From: Siphonodentalium dalli
Lineage: Eukaryota; Mollusca; Scaphopoda; Gadilida; Siphonodentaliidae
Reading direction: 5' to 3'
DNA: 64,000 nt
Assembly: GCA_032622095.1 (NCBI GenBank)
Contig: CP136067.1
Location: forward strand, 58,571,899 to 58,635,898
Below are positions 22,952-34,299 of this stretch, piece after piece. The stretch's first letter is position 1. Each line of letters starts with the position of its first letter. The translations under genes were made by a program, and so were the position numbers. A model generated the notes under the pieces. The model was not told the DNA's origin, did not search any database, and was given only the letters and a program-made list of their open reading frames with translations.

Positions 22952-23846
22952 CAAGCAGGTCCACTCAAGCAGAGATAAATCAACTTGAATTAGGCAACAG
23001 TGTTAAGAGATATGGTGGTCAGGTTTAAGTTGGTTATGAACCATCTCAACCCAATATTTCATTGATCAAGTGGCATGACATGTAAATTCTCAAATATTGA
23101 AAATTATTGATGGGTTGTTGCCTTTCAATATGAAAATAATAATTAAGTCTTATCATGGATATATGAACTGCACTTTAGAAAAAAGAATATATTTTACAGA
23201 AGTTCTTGGTACCTGAAAACAGTTATAACGTCCAATGGGTCGATGGTTCTTAGATATTGTGTCACAATAATCACTTGTATCAAATTTCACAAAGATTCCT
23301 GGCAAATTTCGATAAAATCCATTTTGAAATACCAGGTAATTTTGGCAAAACGTGCATCTGACCCTTAAGACTTTTGTCGGTTGCAATTTATTTTACATTA
23401 TTCTGAGATACCGAACTGTCCATATTCATATAGAAATTAGCTGAATTGTAACTGACAAAACTGGTTAATAAAAAAAAGGCTCTATGAACGATGAAAACAA
23501 GATGGTAATTATAATGAAAATGAGTTAATGTCTCGAGTCATAAACTCATTTTCATTATAGTTACCATGTTTTTTTCATCGTTCATATACATGTAGCACAA
23601 GATTGCACTAGTTAATCCATGGTTCAAATTCATTCATGTGTTGCATATATTATGTTGAGTAGTTGAGTATAAAAGGAGATGGTCCAATAATATTTTACAG
23701 TCCCCCTTGAATTATATTATATGTATAGATACTGGCAGTGGTAATACCAGCGTAGCAGGGGACTGTACCCAGTTTGGCTTTGTGCACGCGATTTAACATT
23801 ATTCGTCTGGATTACTGTCCAACACATCATTGGTGTCAGTCTGATC
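22952..23846. other. Intron, AT-rich, with a ~50-bp inverted repeat
   Basis: Segments at about 23,481-23,530 and 23,535-23,587 (ACGATGAAAACAAGATGGTA / TACCATGTTTTTTTCATCGT) are inverted copies forming a hairpin. No exon was recognised. Confidence 0.4.
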
Positions 23847-25221
23847 TACGGCAGCGTAGAACCACCACCTCCTCTTTTGTTACTAACTTGATTAAACAAG
23901 TTACTAACTTGTTTAATCAAGTTAGCTAACTTGAACTTGATTAATCAAGTTAGTAACTTGTTTAATCCAGTTAGCTAACTTGTTTAATCCAGTTAGCTAA
24001 CTTGTTTAATCAAGTTACTAACTTGTTTAATCAAGTTAGCTAACTTGATTAATCAAGTTACTAACTTGATTAATCCAGTTAGTAACTTGTTTAATCAAGT
24101 TACTAACTTGTTTAATCAAGTTAGCTAACTTGATTAATCAAGTTACTGCTGCTGCATACCGGCCGGTTTGGGGGGGGGGGGGGGTAAAAGTACATTGTGG
24201 AAGTATATTGGAAGTACATTGGAAGTATATTGGAAGTACATTAGTGGAAGTACATTGGAAGTACATTGTAAGTACATTGTAAAAGTATATTGTAAAAGTA
24301 CATTGTGGAAGTACATTGTAAGTACATTGTGGAAGTACATTGGAAGTACATTGGAAGTACATTGGAAGTATATTGGAAGTACATCAGTGGACTTACATTG
24401 GAAGTACATTAGTGGAAGTACATTGGAAGTACAGTGTAAAGTACATTGTGGAAGTACATTGTAAGTATATTGTGGAAGTACATTGTGGAAGTACATTGGA
24501 AGTACATTGTAAGTATATTGGAAGTACATTCGTGGAACTACATTGGAAGTACATTGTGGAAGTACACTGGAAGTATATTGGAAGTACATTAGTGAAAGTA
24601 CATTGGAAGTACACTGGAAGTACATTTTAAAAGTATATTGTATAAGTACATTGTGGAAGTACATTGGAAGTACATTGTGGAAGTACATTCGAAGTATATT
24701 GGAAGTACATTGTAAGTACATTGTAAGTACATTGGAAATATATTAGTGGAAGTACATTTGAAGTACATTGGAAGTACGGGTAGATATTTCTACGGCCCTA
24801 TTTTTGTGAAAAACCAAGAGAGAAGTACAGCTGAATAAAACGCACAGCGGCTGCCATCTTGTTACTATCAACACCGTATAAATATTTTCAACAAGAAAAT
24901 CAGAAATCAGTATGTTTCAACCAATAGAATAACCCGACATAAAATGGCTATTGGTGATTGGTCAGATGCTAACTTGATTAAACAAGTTAGCTAACTTGAT
25001 TAAACAAGTTAGCTAACTGGATTAAACAAGTTAGTAACTTGATTAAACAAGTTAGCTAACTTGATTAAACACGTTAGCTAACTTGATTAAACAAGTTAGT
25101 AACTTGATTAAACAAGTTAGCTAAATGGATTAAACAAGTTAGCTAACTTGATTAAACAAGTTAGTAACTTATTTAATCAAGTTAGTAACAAAAGAGGAGG
25201 TGGCGGTTCTACGCTGCCGTA
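23847..25221. mobile_element. 1.4-kb TIR element with inverted subterminal repeats and an internal minisatellite
   Basis: The ends TACGGCAGCGTAGAACC... are inverted repeats of about 40 bp with one mismatch, flanked by CTGATC (23,841-23,846 and 25,222-25,227). Inside each TIR is a ~17-22-bp tandem array of TAACTTGATTAAACAAGTTA units (23,880-24,145 and 24,970-25,190), themselves palindromic. Then comes a 10-13-bp minisatellite GAAGTACATTG (24,187-24,775). About 180 bp of non-repeated sequence lies at 24,781-24,960. Non-coding. It ends about 120 bp from an EGF exon. Confidence 0.8.
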
Positions 25222-25342
25222 CTGATCAATATCCAGACTCCGTCTCGCATGTTGATTGTAATGAAACATTGGTCTAGTCTGAACGAGACTGCATTGATGT
25301 ACGCTATGCGATATGTATACGTAATTATGTTAATATACGTAC

Positions 25343-25477
25343 CCCTGTTGCACATCCGTGACCTCCACCCCGGTTTGCATATACATGCTCCCGTTAATAC
25401 GTCACATCCAGGGTCAGACATGATTGGACATACACACGAAAACTGACAACCTTCACCCCATGAGCCTTGCCGACATC
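25343..25477 (-). CDS. EGF-like exon (5'-most found) of MEGF/SREC-like gene
   Basis: 135 bp, 2 bases + 44 codons + 1 base, phase 1-1. The acceptor is CACTTTTTTCAG and the donor GTACGTAT. It reads CRQGSWGEGCQFSC, CPIMSDPGCDVLTGACIC, KPGWRSRMCN, matching the cysteine pattern of the other two exons but with an unusual insertion around PIMSDPG. Its incoming phase matches the donor of the signal-peptide exon at 30,707, so a direct junction is possible. Confidence 0.8.
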
Positions 25478-25714
25478 CTGAAAAAAGTGCGGTTGATGTA
25501 CGCTGTTACTAATGCACGACTACAATCAGAATAACGCGTGCGCGTGGGTGCATGGGTGACAGGAATAACACACGAATGAGACGGAAACCCGAATAATGTA
25601 CATGTATAGCCTATATATATGCATGCACATGGTGCAATTCTGTGTTTACAATACAAGTTGTGGTACCAGTTGAAGGTGGTCATGCATCCATATACTGAAT
25701 AAAACATAAGCAGG

Positions 25715-27568
25715 ACGCCCTTAAAAATACTCTGGTAAAAGCCCGGTAAACCATGGTTTACCAGGCTCCACTCAGGTAAACTGTGGTAAAGTCAGGTTAG
25801 TAATGATGTACTATGGTAAAAGCCATGTAAAACCCATGTATAAAGGACATACCCTTGTAAATTCCAAGTAAAGCCATGGTAAAGTCAGGTTAACAATGAT
25901 ATACTCCGGTAAAACCATGTAAAACCCATGTAAAAAGGACACACTCTTGTGAATTCCAAGTAAATTATGGTAAAGTCAGGTTTACAATGGTATACTCTGG
26001 TAAAAGCCGTGTAAACCCCATGTAAAAAGAACATACACTTGTAAATTCCAAATAAATGCATGGTAAAGTCAAGTTAATAATGATATAGCCTGGTAAAATA
26101 AACATGCACACACATGCAAAAAAGACATACCCTTGTAGATTCCAAGTAAAGTCATGGTGTCCGCAACTTTATTCTCGTCAAATGTCGGTCAAACAGGACA
26201 TATATACATGGGTAAAACCCATATAAACCAGAACAGGTTTGTAGTATAATATAAATCACTTCTTCTGGAAAAAATGTTCTTTAAATAACGCTCTTGAGAT
26301 GTGTGAATTGTTTTTTTTTATTATCTGAGTACATCCGTTATTTAGTCAATATAGATTTCTTCGGGGTGAATGCTCTTTAAAAAACGCTTTACTTCAAGTC
26401 GTTAGTTGCAACTATGGTGCTTTTTATATGGGTTTGTTCCAGTCAGAGATGGATTTTGTGCATAACTGAGTTCTACATTCTCTAGTAATAAATGTTGTGG
26501 CAGCTAAAAGCACTGCCATTGATTTCGAATGAGGTGAGGTACTATATACCATACAACAATATACAAGTAATACAAGGGGGAGGATAGTATGAATCTTTGT
26601 CCTATTTCTAGACTAAAGTCTGGTATGTTGTCCTTGTAGCAGTTCATACTTACACTATCGATCCTACAAACGTATTTCAATCAGGGACAAAAATTTAGGT
26701 GGGTTGGGTTTTTGTATATTTAAAAATGTTAACAACTCTGCAAGGTGGAGTCCAATCAATCTCAAACTTGCGGGTACATAGGCTCCCATGTTGTTAATGC
26801 TTGTATGTAATGGTAACACACCATGATTTAAAAGTGGGGTACACCATGCCTTTACTTGGAATTTACAATGGTATGTCCTTTTTACATTGATTTTACCAGA
26901 GTATATCATTGTTTACTTTACTTTACCACATTTTTCCAGAACAGAGCCTGGTAAACCATTGTTTATCTGGCGCTTACCAGAGTGATTTTACGAGGGTATG
27001 GGCGATAACTCACATACTAATTTCACAATAGCACATTATACGTACTGATGTGTTTTCTCTCTCTTTTTGTGAGAAAAAAATATTATATTTTGTTAGTCAG
27101 TCAATAGAAAACAGTTGTACCCGATATCATATTCAAAAGTTAACAGAGTGAGACAAGAATATGGTTTATAATAATCAGCTATGTCAAAAGAGTGTAACAC
27201 CTTATGTACTCACATGTGTGATTCAGAAAGCCTCAAATCTGTTATCTCAAATGTTAAAGATTATGAAAGCGTACCTCGGTATACTACCGCAGTAAATTTA
27301 CTCTAATATCGAGGTAAATTACCCTTGTACAATTACTCGGGTAAAATTACTCTTGTATAGAACCACCACATGCATACTTACATCCCGGTAAAATACCTTG
27401 GTGAAATACATGCATGGTGGAAACATTTACTAGAGGAAACAAATACATGGGTGGGTCTACATGTGTTATTACCATTCATTACCAGTGTAAAATTACCTGT
27501 TCCAATCACCCTGGTAAAATACAAGAGGTGTTTCACCAAGGTTTACCAAAGTGTTTTCATAAGGGCGT
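25715..27568. mobile_element. TIR-bounded element made of GGTAAA-type repeats
   Basis: The outer ends are imperfect inverted repeats (ACGCCCTTAAAAATACTC... and ...GTGTTTTCATAAGGGCGT). The left part (25,790-26,160) is about four units of a ~110-bp repeat containing TGGTAAAGTCAGGTTA and CCATGTAAAACCCATGT. The inverted counterpart is at 26,850-27,000, and a further GTAAAATTAC-rich block at 27,270-27,560. The centre (26,200-26,840) is unrecognised. No coding sequence or clear target duplication. Located in the first intron of the EGF gene. Confidence 0.5.
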
Positions 27569-27804
27569 ATAGATTCAGATTTGTTCAGTTTATTCTGTTA
27601 ATCGATATGAGGGTATTACAGACAAAATATTTATGACAACAAGATATTCAATTATGACATATAATGGCAATAAAGTTCACACGAGGAATACATGAGTGAT
27701 TAGATATTTGGTAAGTTTCAGTTCGGTAACGATTTCAGGTACTGTGGGCGGGGAATTTATAGTCAGGGGTGTATATATAGGTATTTTAATAATAGGGTGG
27801 GTTC

Positions 27805-28341
27805 ATGGAATATCAGTGTTATAGCCTGTCGAAAATATCCTGGACTTTTCTTATGAAAGTTGACAGATTCCTAATTGTCTTTTTATTTCTAGTCTTAAAG
27901 AGTTCTGAGAGTTTGTGTGCATGCATTCGGTCTTCTATAGAAATAGGGTTTCAAAAAGGTATAGACATGCATGTAAACTTTACCCGACGCAAGAAACCCT
28001 GTCCATGTGTCACTCTCGTGTCCCGAGTGAATAGCCTATATAGTGCAGACCTATATATACAGAATAAATTAACGTCGGTGCTACGTCAGGGTATATATAT
28101 ATATATACCCACTATTATATCACCTGGATACACATGTGTTATACATCTGACCGCATGCTATGATATATCTATAGGACCGGTACGTTACGGCAGTTGGGGG
28201 GTGTTTCACTCACCATCGTTGGTCAAACTATTCAACAGGTGGAAATGTTATGCATCACAAAACATCAGTGGGAAATCTCAGACCAAAAAAAATAGGTTGA
28301 ATTTGTTTAGTTTAGTTAAGTTTGATTTTCCCCACCAGTAA
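27805..28341 (+). CDS. Long open frame of uncertain reality, signal-peptide-like start
   Basis: A 178-codon plus-strand open frame inside the EGF-gene first intron. From the internal Met near 27,856 it has a hydrophobic start, MKVDRFLIVFLFLVLKS. The remainder has no recognisable domain, and part encodes a TA-microsatellite (IYIYIP). Given the number of frames in 64 kb, one open stretch of this length is not unexpected by chance. Recorded for completeness only. Confidence 0.15.
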   Translation: MEYQCYSLSKISWTFLMKVDRFLIVFLFLVLKSSESLCACIRSSIEIGFQKGIDMHVNFTRRKKPCPCVTLVSRVNSLYSADLYIQNKLTSVLRQGIYIYIPTIISPGYTCVIHLTACYDISIGPVRYGSWGVFHSPSLVKLFNRWKCYASQNISGKSQTKKNRLNLFSLVKFDFPHQ

Positions 28342-28619
28342 TTATTTTGATATTTGTCGAAAAGACAAAAGTCGAATACTTGCCTATTTTGAGTAAAATT
28401 TTGGACTAAAATGACCATCAGTTAGAAAATTTCAAACCACAAATATACGTGAGTTAGGTTGGAAAATTCGGAGTGCTGATATATAGCATATATATATCAG
28501 ACAATTTCTACCCATGCATGCAGTGGATGCGTTTGGAATTTTTCGTTCTTCTTTATATAAGAACGCCGCCAGCTCGATCGGTCATCGAACTGCGGTAAAT
28601 TCCCCCATTCGATAGAACA

Positions 28620-30129
28620 CAGTCATGTCAGCTCTTTCCTATTTTTAGTTTACATAAACGACCTCCCTGATCACATTAATGCAACCACAAGAATGTACGC
28701 GGACGATACTTGCCTTATGACTACCCATTATGACATCGATATCCTAAACAAGAACATGAACGATGACCTTGAAAGAGTCGCAGACTGGGCAAATAAATGG
28801 CTAGTTAAATTTAACCCAACGAAAACTAGGGCAATTTCCTTTTCCCTTACAAATAACAACGTGACCCCGAATTTAAAATTCGAACAAGAAAATGTATTAT
28901 TTACAAACTCACACAAACATCCTTGGACTTGAAATACAATCGAATCTAAACTGGAACACTCATATAAATACAATAGCAAACAAAGCAACATCGCGTCTCT
29001 CACAATTAAGAAGACTGAAGTACGACCTATATAGACCGAAAGTGGCTTGAAAAAATATACATAGCATATATATTACCAATTATAGACTATGCCGATGTAG
29101 TGTGGGGCACAGCAACAGATTACTTATTTAAAAAGTTCGATGACATACACAAGGATGCTGCAAGAATAGTAACAGGATTAACGCGTTCCGTAGATATAAA
29201 TCGCTTGTTAGACGAAGTAGGATGGTCAAGGCTTGAAATTCGACGAGAACTCCACGAGTTGCACACCATGTTTAAAATAATAAACAACCAAGTCCCCAAT
29301 TACCTCACGCTCGTGTTGCCACCCCGATCAAGACAAGTTGCCAGTAATCGATATGATATGCGCGAACCTGACAAATTCTATTCATACCGTTCGCATACAG
29401 AACATTTCAGAAACTCTTATTTACCTAAAAGTACGTTATCTTGGAATAAACTACCAAAGCCTATTACAAATGTAAGTACTCTTCCTGAATTTAAGATGAA
29501 TTTGAAATTAATTGACCCGCCCACGAAACCTCCCCAATTCTTTATTAATGGTCCAAGAAAACTAAGCATTTTACACTGCAGAATTCGCAACTATTGTATA
29601 TGGATTAAAATCAGATATGTACAACCATTTTATCTCTGATACCTCTAAATGCACATGTGGATACGAAGTCGAAAATGCCTTTCATTATTTCTTTGAGTGC
29701 CCCCTGTATGCTACCGAAAGATGCGAACTCTTCAATAAGATTGCAGCCCACCAATTTATAATATCTAACATTTCCTCCTTACTCACAGGGATATCATCAG
29801 AATCGAATCGACGCAATGAAATTCTTTTCCATTTTGTTTATGCATACATTTCATCAACGAAACGCTTTAATTAGGCCCCCTCCGCTAACAAATATAGGCG
29901 AGATCCTCCTTTGCGTTACAAATGTTGACTACCTCAGATGAAATTTCAAAAGCAGGATAGGACTGACAGCAATCACAACCACACCATACATCATCCTGTA
30001 TATATGTTATGTTCGTCATCTACGTTGTATATGTTAAAATGTTAATGGGAGAGGGGCGGATTTAAGTTGTTAAAACTTGTGCCCCGATCCCTCTAGTAAT
30101 ATTACAATAAAATATGTTTAAACAAAAAA
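28620..30129 (+). pseudogene. 5'-truncated LINE (CR1/Jockey-like) with 3' UTR and A-rich tail, antisense in EGF intron
   Basis: It starts within the reverse transcriptase: LFLVYINDLPDHIN, then MYADDT (catalytic YADD at about 28,696), VADWANKWLVKFNPTKT, LGLEIQSNLNWNTHIN and YADVVWGTATDYL. The C-terminal part ends with C.CG.....HYFFECP and a stop at 29,874. Frame breaks near 28,932 and 29,050 and before 29,617 show it is dead. A ~230-bp 3' UTR ends in AATAAAATATG and an A7 stretch near 30,129. Confidence 0.85.
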
Positions 30130-30706
30130 ATGTTAGCTACGTTTGAGTGTGTACATATCAGACAACTTCAAATGTAAGTTTAAAGGGACACAAGGTATCC
30201 GAATTGGGTTCATGCGAAACAACATAAAGATATGTAAAGCAATTATCCACAACATGTACGTATCTCGCATGACAAGTGTTACTACGATGGAATATCAATC
30301 ATTAGCTAATCGTGAATCCCAATTAAGTATCTTTCGTGATCTGATCGTGCGCGTATTAATTGGCTGAGTTTATTCAACAAGAGACATTTTGCATGTCAAA
30401 ACCATTGCTATGGAAACAATGAAATTTTCGATAAATTTCCAAATATATAGTCCAATAAGATATCAAAATTTTATAAAAACATGAAAGTTAACATCGGAAA
30501 GGTCAAAGCACTGAAAAATACTCTGAAAATCATATTCAGACTAAAATAGTTTACCTTATTACAAGATGTTTGTTGACAAATCACTGTAACATTTTTTTTT
30601 ACATAACATTGCTTTCAACACGCGAAATTTCGTTATAACTTATGCACATTAATTACCCACTGCGAGTGCGTTGTGTTCATTTAAGGCTATATGTAAGTAT
30701 ACTCAC
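30130..30706. other. Intronic spacer
   Basis: AT-rich sequence between the LINE tail and the signal-peptide exon; nothing else recognised. Confidence 0.4.
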
Positions 30707-30773
30707 CGTCCAAATCAACACTATGAAGTAAATGTACCATTCCAAGACAAAGGAGCAAATGTGTAAACCCCAT
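30707..30773 (-). CDS. Signal-peptide first coding exon of the MEGF/SREC-like gene
   Basis: A 67-bp exon with an ATG at 30,773-30,771 and a consensus donor GTGAGT right after 30,707. It encodes a typical secretory leader, MGFTHLLLCLGMVHLL, then HSVDLD, leaving one base (phase 1). The phase-1 donor fits the phase-1 acceptors of all three EGF exons on the same strand. The LINE and a TIR element fill the intervening 5.2 kb. The promoter and any 5' UTR exon lie at higher coordinates and were not identified. Confidence 0.7.
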
Positions 30774-31215
30774 CTCTCGGTGCATATTCTCGAAAACAAC
30801 ATTATACACCACAAGCGGCCATGCATGAGGAAGTATGGCGAAGAATAAACTGTATATATCTACATCAATTTACCATCACGAAGCAAACAATATTAACGGG
30901 GAAATCAACACGAAAACAAAACAATAACTACAGCAGTGATGTTTGAAGATGTCATGCACAGACGAGTAGCAATCTCAATAATGAATATACATGCATGTGA
31001 AACGTAACCTGTTTGCATGCATGGATGTGGCTATGGATGGGCTTAGTTCAGGGGTGTCAACTTTTGCAGTTTCCAACTGCACCCGTCCGGTCCACGTCCA
31101 AATTTATGACTCAGGAAAATAGCATGACCCCTCCCCACCTTGGGTCAAAATTTACAAAGTGGTTTCAACCAAACACCCCATACTTACGAAAGTATTCCAA
31201 CTGCATGACGACAAT
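30774..31215. other. Region upstream of the EGF gene start
   Basis: No clear TATA box or CpG-rich promoter was seen, and no repeat recognised, before the TTAA element at 31,220. Confidence 0.35.
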
Positions 31216-31219
31216 TTAA

Positions 31220-32600
31220 AGATGCATAATCCGAAATAACGCTCCCAAATTACTATTTCTTTGGCTTCGGGGGTAAAACATATTTGATTCGAGTCGAGGA
31301 ACCCACCCATCAAAGCACAGAGTGATCAGATATCGATTTTTGAAATTTGTTATTTCTCGAAATGTGTAATTATTTGTGGACCAGAAAAGAGCCACCAAAT
31401 CGACGGTCTAGGACAAAATTGCGGATGAAGATGGATAACTCTAAAATCAAGTGGTAATACGGCCAAATTTCGTGATACTCATATTTCGTTGAACAACATG
31501 TTGATAAATAACAAGTTTTGGGAAATTTTATACAATAGTTGACAGCGGTTAGCCTTATTTTGTTGTAATTAATCGATTCATATTATATGCCAAGAATTCA
31601 AAGGTATGGGCCCACGTAATGACATTAAATCTCAAGAAAATCCGCGAAAACAAAACAAAATCACATTTAATGTTCGAAGTTATTTCCTCCTGTATCTGTA
31701 TTGGTATGCGCGCAGGATCCGTTCGGATGTGAGCGCACACTCCATTAAAAGAAGCTTCGTGATAATGAACCCTCTCAATACTTTAGAATATAAAATTAAC
31801 CTAAAAATAACAAAACCTTCGGAATAGAGAACCTTCGGAATAGCGAACCTTCGGAATAGTGAACATTCGAAATAGCAAATATTCAGAACAGAGAACCTTC
31901 GGAATAGTGGACCTTCGGGATAGCGAACCTTCATAATAGAAACATGTCCCCACAATTACACTGGTGACGTAAACACATGTGCTAATCTTTTTCGGACTAT
32001 CGTGACTCTATCGGTACGGTTTATACTCAAGTACGAAAAAATACCTACCCATAATACATTCGCCCAGTCGATTATCGATCTTCCAAGCGAACATAAAAAC
32101 AGCAAAGCAACATACACCTTGCGGCGTGAATGATCCCTACTCTAAAGTAGTTTTTGAATGTCGTGGTGTTCGTCAGTAAATTCTGACTGATTTTCCCCCA
32201 GAGACTAACGCAACGTTATTCTAACGTTGTGTTCTTTTCTGTTCGCGTTCAAATATGTATTTTTTATTACTTCAATGCGTCTTATCGACATATTTTGATA
32301 CCGGGAACAATCTAAAGCGAATATTACTGGGTGTATTTCACAGGTCCCGAGCCTATTTTAGGGCAAAATTTAACTCCGTGTCCACTAATATGTCCAAGAT
32401 CAGACCTTTTCTGAGCAGCGTGAATTCCGTTACTTATTCTTTATTCCTTATTTTTTTTAAATGGGGAAATTTGGCAAATAACCATGGCAACGTCTTTAGT
32501 TGTAAATAATCGATTCTGATAACAAAGCGTTTTTTGAAGAAATGTTGTTGTTTTGTTGTAACTTAATGATATGGGGACCGTCTGGTCGGATTGAGTATCG
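31220..32600. mobile_element. TTAA-flanked MITE split by a 0.9-kb insertion
   Basis: The left part (31,220-31,579) begins AGATGCATAATCCGAA and the right part (32,499-32,600) ends GGATTGAGTATCG. TTAA lies at 31,216-31,219 and 32,601-32,604. The two parts together align with the 19,947 and 32,672 copies, and the interruption lies at the ATCGATTC segment. Confidence 0.75.
31580..32498. mobile_element. Unclassified 0.9-kb repeat unit S, copy 1, nested in the MITE
   Basis: Starts ATATTATATGCCAAGAATTC and ends CCATGGCAACGTCTTTA. It is flanked by an 18-bp direct repeat with one mismatch (31,562-31,579 and 32,499-32,516; GTTGTAATTAATCGATTC), consistent with a target duplication. It contains an 18-bp minisatellite, ACCTTCGGAATAGCGA-like, at about 31,809-31,945. 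A near-identical copy is at 35,208-36,169. No coding capacity or poly(A) tail was seen, so the mobilising machinery is unknown. Confidence 0.65.
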
Positions 32601-32671
32601 TTAAACGGAGATGGCTCGATCGAACCCCACAATTAACTGTACAGGAGTTGGTAATAGCTAGATATCTCAAA

Positions 32672-33127
32672 ACATGCATAATCCGAATTAACGCTCCCCA
32701 ATTTATATTTCTTTGGCTTCGGGGTAAAATAAATTATTGATTCGAGTCGGGGAACCTACCAATCAAAGCTCAGAGAGATCAGATATCGATTTTTGAAATC
32801 AATTTCCCCGAGATATGTAATTTTTGGCGGCCTGGCAAATATTCGTCAAGCCGACGGTCTTGGACCAATTTGCGGATGAAGATGGATAACTCTAAAATCA
32901 AGTGGCTTTGGGTGTCAGATATTTGACAAACCAGCCAAATTTCGCTGAACAGAATGTTGATAAATAACACGTTTTGGGCAATTTTATACCATTGTTGACT
33001 GTGGTTAGTATTATTTTTGTGCAATTAATAGATTCTGATAACTGAAGCGGCATTTCAAAAAAGAATTGTTGTTGTTGTTGTTGTTGTTGGAATCTGATGA
33101 TATGGGGACCATCTAATCGGAACACCA
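32672..33127. mobile_element. TTAA-type MITE, degraded left end
   Basis: Same family as 31,220: it opens ACATGCATAATCCGAATTA, includes the GATTCGAGTC..GAACC block and a GTT microsatellite (33,067-33,089), and ends CTAATCGGAACACCA before TTAA (33,128-33,131). The left TTAA is mutated. It lies only about 70 bp from the previous copy, in the same orientation. Confidence 0.7.
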
Positions 33128-33131
33128 TTAA

Positions 33132-33724
33132 GTAAAGGCAATACACCTTTTTCGGAAATTCCGTTTCCGATTCCGGAATTCCGATAAATACAAATGGCTG
33201 ATTGTGTTGGACCCCAATCATCGGCAAGAGTAGAATTCTTCCCTGGCTAAGATCCCCCGAATATTGCCGAGGCGAATCGGTATACCTCGACCCAAAAGTA
33301 GATAAATGAATAAATCGAATGTATCGTCACTGCTTGAGTTGAACCAGGGAGCCTAATCTAACTCTAAGCTGTATTATTAAAAAAAAAATTCAAATTCAAA
33401 TGTTTCTGAAATTAATAAAAGAAAAAACTTTTAATGAAAAGAAATTAATTAAAATCACGAAAACACAAACTCGCAGTAGCACTCTTACCGTACTTACACC
33501 ACATCGTCAAAATAAAACACCTCACACAGTTTTTACAAGAAAACCATAGTCAGAAATGGTAACGCCACCAAGATCATATTATTAGCCATAAATATAAATT
33601 ATAATATAATTGTACTATAAACTAGCTTTCTAATTTTATGTGGGAAATTTGCATACTTCCATATATCAAGTTTTCCCGTTTTCTCGTGTTATACACTACA
33701 TTCTTCAAACTGTCTTCTTTATTA
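33132..33724. other. Unassigned spacer
   Basis: Contains an inverted GGAAATTCCG/CGGAATTCCG cluster near 33,148-33,185. A ~43-bp segment (33,541-33,583, ACCATAGTCAGAAATGGTAA) recurs at 49,893-49,935. No exon was recognised. Confidence 0.4.
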
Positions 33725-33725
33725 C

Positions 33726-34290
33726 ACAAGCTGATGGGCCCGACTTCGTCCGGGCTGTTTCCCATCTGATTTCCGACGAAAGGCGCGATTTGACCTTGAA
33801 TAGACTATTTTGAAAGTCAAGGTCAGGTCAGGGTCATGATTTGACCCGTCCAAAATACCCCACCCCCGGAGAAAAGTACCCCTAGGTATCAAATTTCGTC
33901 GAAATCCGTCCGTTTTACCCCACTTGACCTTTAATTAACAACTTTGAAGGTCAAGGTAAGGTCGGAGTCAAAAGTACCCATAGGTATCAAATTTCGTCGA
34001 AATCCATCCGTTTTACCCGATTTGACCTTTGATTGACCACATTGAAGGTCAATGCCACACCGAGGTTACGATTTGACCCGTTCAAAACACTCCCCGGACA
34101 AAAGTATCCCTAAGTACCAAATTTCGCCTAAATTCGTCCGTTCTACCCAAATTGACCTTGCATTGACAATTTTAAAGGTCAATGTCAGGTCGGGGTCACG
34201 ATTTGACCCGTCCAAAACACTCCCGGACACAAGTAGCCTTAAGTATCAAATTACGTTGAAATCTATGGAAAGCCGAAGAGGACATATTAG
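33726..34290 (-). mobile_element. Helitron-like element, inverted, with ~130-bp internal repeats
   Basis: On the minus strand a GCCCGGACGAAGTCGGGC hairpin is followed about 6 nt later by CTTG, one base off CTRR. The interior has three to four repeats built on CAAATTTCGTCGAAATCCRT, TTTGACCTTT and GATTTGACCCGTYCAAAA, shared with 1,200-1,418. The 5' end is uncertain. Confidence 0.5.
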
Positions 34291-34299
34291 TTGCTAATT

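Noticed and set aside
24138-24746. 192-codon open frame and partners
   Set aside because: Direct translation of the GAAGTACATTG minisatellite; all frames show the same repeated peptides.
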